Assembly (NCBI RefSeq): GCF_009646335.1
Contig: NZ_WJBU01000011.1
Location: 124,001-188,000 of the forward strand
Direction of reading: 5' to 3'
From: Caenimonas koreensis DSM 17982
GTDB taxonomy: Bacteria > Pseudomonadota > Gammaproteobacteria > Burkholderiales > Burkholderiaceae_C
Length of the DNA: 64,000 bases
Shown here: positions 62,854 through 64,000 of the stretch, piece by piece
How positions within the stretch are numbered: the first letter of the stretch is position 1
Layout of the letters: the number at the start of each line of letters is the position of its first letter
Translations under genes and position numbers: made by a program
Notes under the pieces: model-generated
The model's input: the letters and a program-made list of their open reading frames with translations, nothing else
Database searches by the model: none
What the model was told of the DNA's origin: nothing

Positions 62854-63215
62854 CCACCGGCGCGCTTGACCTTGTAGCCCTGCGCCTGGAGCAAGGCGAT
62901 GACCTTGTCGCAGTGGTCGCCCTGCACTTCGATCACGCCGTCTTTCACGGTGCCGCCTGACCCACACGCGGTCTTGAGCTGCTGGTCCAGCTTGACGAGG
63001 CCCGCCGCGTCGGCAGGAACGCCCCGCACCACGGTCACCGCCTTGCCGCCGCGCCCCTTGGTTTCGCGAAGCACGCGCACGATCCCGTCGCCGGCCGCAG
63101 CCTGAGCCTGGCTGCTCTTGCATGCGCATTGCGCCACCGGCTTGCGGCACACGGGGCACATGCGGCCCGCGTCTGTCGAATACACCAGCCCGCCCGAACC
63201 CGATTTGTTTTTCAT
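62850..63215 (-). CDS. yciH: SUI1/YciH-type translation initiation factor-like protein
   Basis: A 121-aa eIF1-like protein. An N-terminal Cys-rich region (MCPVCRKPVAQCACK, possible zinc site) precedes the SUI1 fold (VRVLRETKGRGGKAVTVVRGVPADAAGLVKLDQQLKTACGSGGTVKDGVIEVQGDHCDKVIALLQAQGYKVKRAGG) that is typical of bacterial YciH. Two adjacent ATGs (63218, 63215) can start it. It is divergent from the phosphoesterase gene. Confidence 0.9.
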   Translation of the reverse strand: MKNKSGSGGLVYSTDAGRMCPVCRKPVAQCACKSSQAQAAAGDGIVRVLRETKGRGGKAVTVVRGVPADAAGLVKLDQQLKTACGSGGTVKDGVIEVQGDHCDKVIALLQAQGYKVKRAGG

Positions 63216-63303
63216 CATGGATGGGCGCCATTTTGCCGGCGCAGGAGCCGCGCCGGTAGGCGATGATGAAGTGGCGCACACCTTGCTTACGCAGATTCCC
63301 ACC

Positions 63304-64000
63304 ATGCGCCTGCTGCTGACCTCTGACCTGCACTACCGGCTGCGGCACTACGACTGGCTGCTTGGCGTGGCGGCACGCTTCGATGCAGTCGTGATTGCGG
63401 GCGACCATATCGACATCTCTTCGACCGTGTCCGACCGGGTGCAGATCGCCGCACTGTCGGCCAGCCTCACGGCCCTCTCGCACGAGAGCCGGCTGCTCGT
63501 ATGCTCAGGCAACCACGATCTCGACAGCCGCAACCCGCAGGGGGAAAAGACGGCGGCATGGCTGGACGCGGTGCGCAGCGGCACGCTCGCCATTGACGGC
63601 GACACCGTGCACATCGCAGACACCATGTTCACCGTCTGCCCCTGGTGGGACGGCCCTCACGCCCGCGAAGCTGTCGCGGCCCTGCTGGCTGAAGCGGCCA
63701 GCAAACGCACGGGCCGCTGGATCTGGGTCTATCACGCGCCGCCCGAGGGCCCGCTCAGCTGGACGGGCAAGCGGCACTTTGGCGATCCGGCGCTGCCCGC
63801 GCTGATTGCGCAGTACGCACCCTCGGCGGTGCTGTGCGGCCACATCCATGAGGCGCCCCACAAGAAGGACGGCAGCTGGTTCGACCGCATCGGCAACACA
63901 TGGCTGTTCAATGCGGGCAACCAGATCGGCGACATTCCGGCCCGCATCGAAATCGACTTCGACGCACAGGTCGCGCGCTGGATCACGATGGAAGGCGTGG
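63304..64000 (+). CDS. Metallophosphoesterase (3' end cut by window)
   Basis: The 232 visible residues start MRLLLTSDLHYRLRHYDWLL and contain the calcineurin-like motifs SDLHYR, GDHID, SGNHDLDSR, VYHAPPEG and CGHIHEAP, so the binuclear site is complete before the edge. The rest lies outside. Substrate unknown. Confidence 0.88.
   Translation, partial: MRLLLTSDLHYRLRHYDWLLGVAARFDAVVIAGDHIDISSTVSDRVQIAALSASLTALSHESRLLVCSGNHDLDSRNPQGEKTAAWLDAVRSGTLAIDGDTVHIADTMFTVCPWWDGPHAREAVAALLAEAASKRTGRWIWVYHAPPEGPLSWTGKRHFGDPALPALIAQYAPSAVLCGHIHEAPHKKDGSWFDRIGNTWLFNAGNQIGDIPARIEIDFDAQVARWITMEGV

Overview
This 64 kb window looks like an ordinary chromosome stretch of a GC-rich betaproteobacterium, probably order Burkholderiales. 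The basis is gene content: polyhydroxybutyrate genes (phaR, 3-hydroxybutyrate dehydrogenase), an OmpR/EnvZ pair, DUF2917 and DUF2889 genes, and tRNA-Leu next to rnr. Family or genus cannot be fixed by reading alone. Most of the window is densely packed coding sequence, often with ATGA overlaps, and it contains about 55 credible protein genes and two tRNAs.

Region by region. 1-8.1 kb: the 5' part of rnr (unusual start), tRNA-Leu(CAG), rimO, phaR with a candidate self-operator, tRNA-Val(GAC), relA, an alpha/beta hydrolase and hbdH. 8.1-18.3 kb: a metallophosphoesterase, a SIMPL-domain protein, ompR-envZ, ispD-ispF, mfd (carrying an in-frame palindromic insertion), a decayed toxin-antitoxin remnant and serB. 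18.3-30.3 kb: a 7TM-DISM histidine kinase, phoD, a LysR/DUF2917 divergent pair, an MFS carrier, a GIY-YIG-like protein and a 1595-residue RTX repeat protein. 30.4-33.4 kb: an ECF42-type sigma factor with its DGPF/YCII partner and a Na+/H+ antiporter-like protein.

33.4-37.8 kb is a complete bufferin-type metal-stress locus. It has a zinc-finger anti-sigma and ECF sigma pair, a divergent TlpA-like thioredoxin-fold protein, bufA1 (DUF2282 precursor), bufB (DUF692/MNIO enzyme), bufC (DUF2063 partner), a DoxX protein and a Met-rich EF-hand protein. An identical promoter-like motif (TGTGTAAGAG-N14-CGACT) stands before the thioredoxin-like and EF-hand genes, which suggests one sigma regulon. Three terminator-like hairpins in a row close the locus.

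37.9-52.7 kb: pssA, an FHA protein with an unknown partner, msrA, an MFS carrier with a hexanucleotide repeat, LLM-type oxidoreductase, dienelactone hydrolase, a YXWGXW protein, aldo/keto reductase, a molybdopterin-fold protein, lytic transglycosylase, SDR, GST, a TonB receptor with a YfiR protein, and DUF2889.

52.8-55.3 kb is a repeat island. It holds two copies of a ~230-bp structured inverted-repeat element whose stems differ in sequence yet stay self-complementary. One copy is split by a 1.9-kb group II intron encoding a reverse transcriptase; removing the inferred intron restores 231 bp against 230 bp in the intact copy. 55.4-64 kb: a bifunctional penicillin-binding protein, M20 peptidase, DUF937 protein, VOC protein, a coiled-coil lipoprotein, a second LLM monooxygenase, a SUI1/YciH protein and a metallophosphoesterase cut by the window end.
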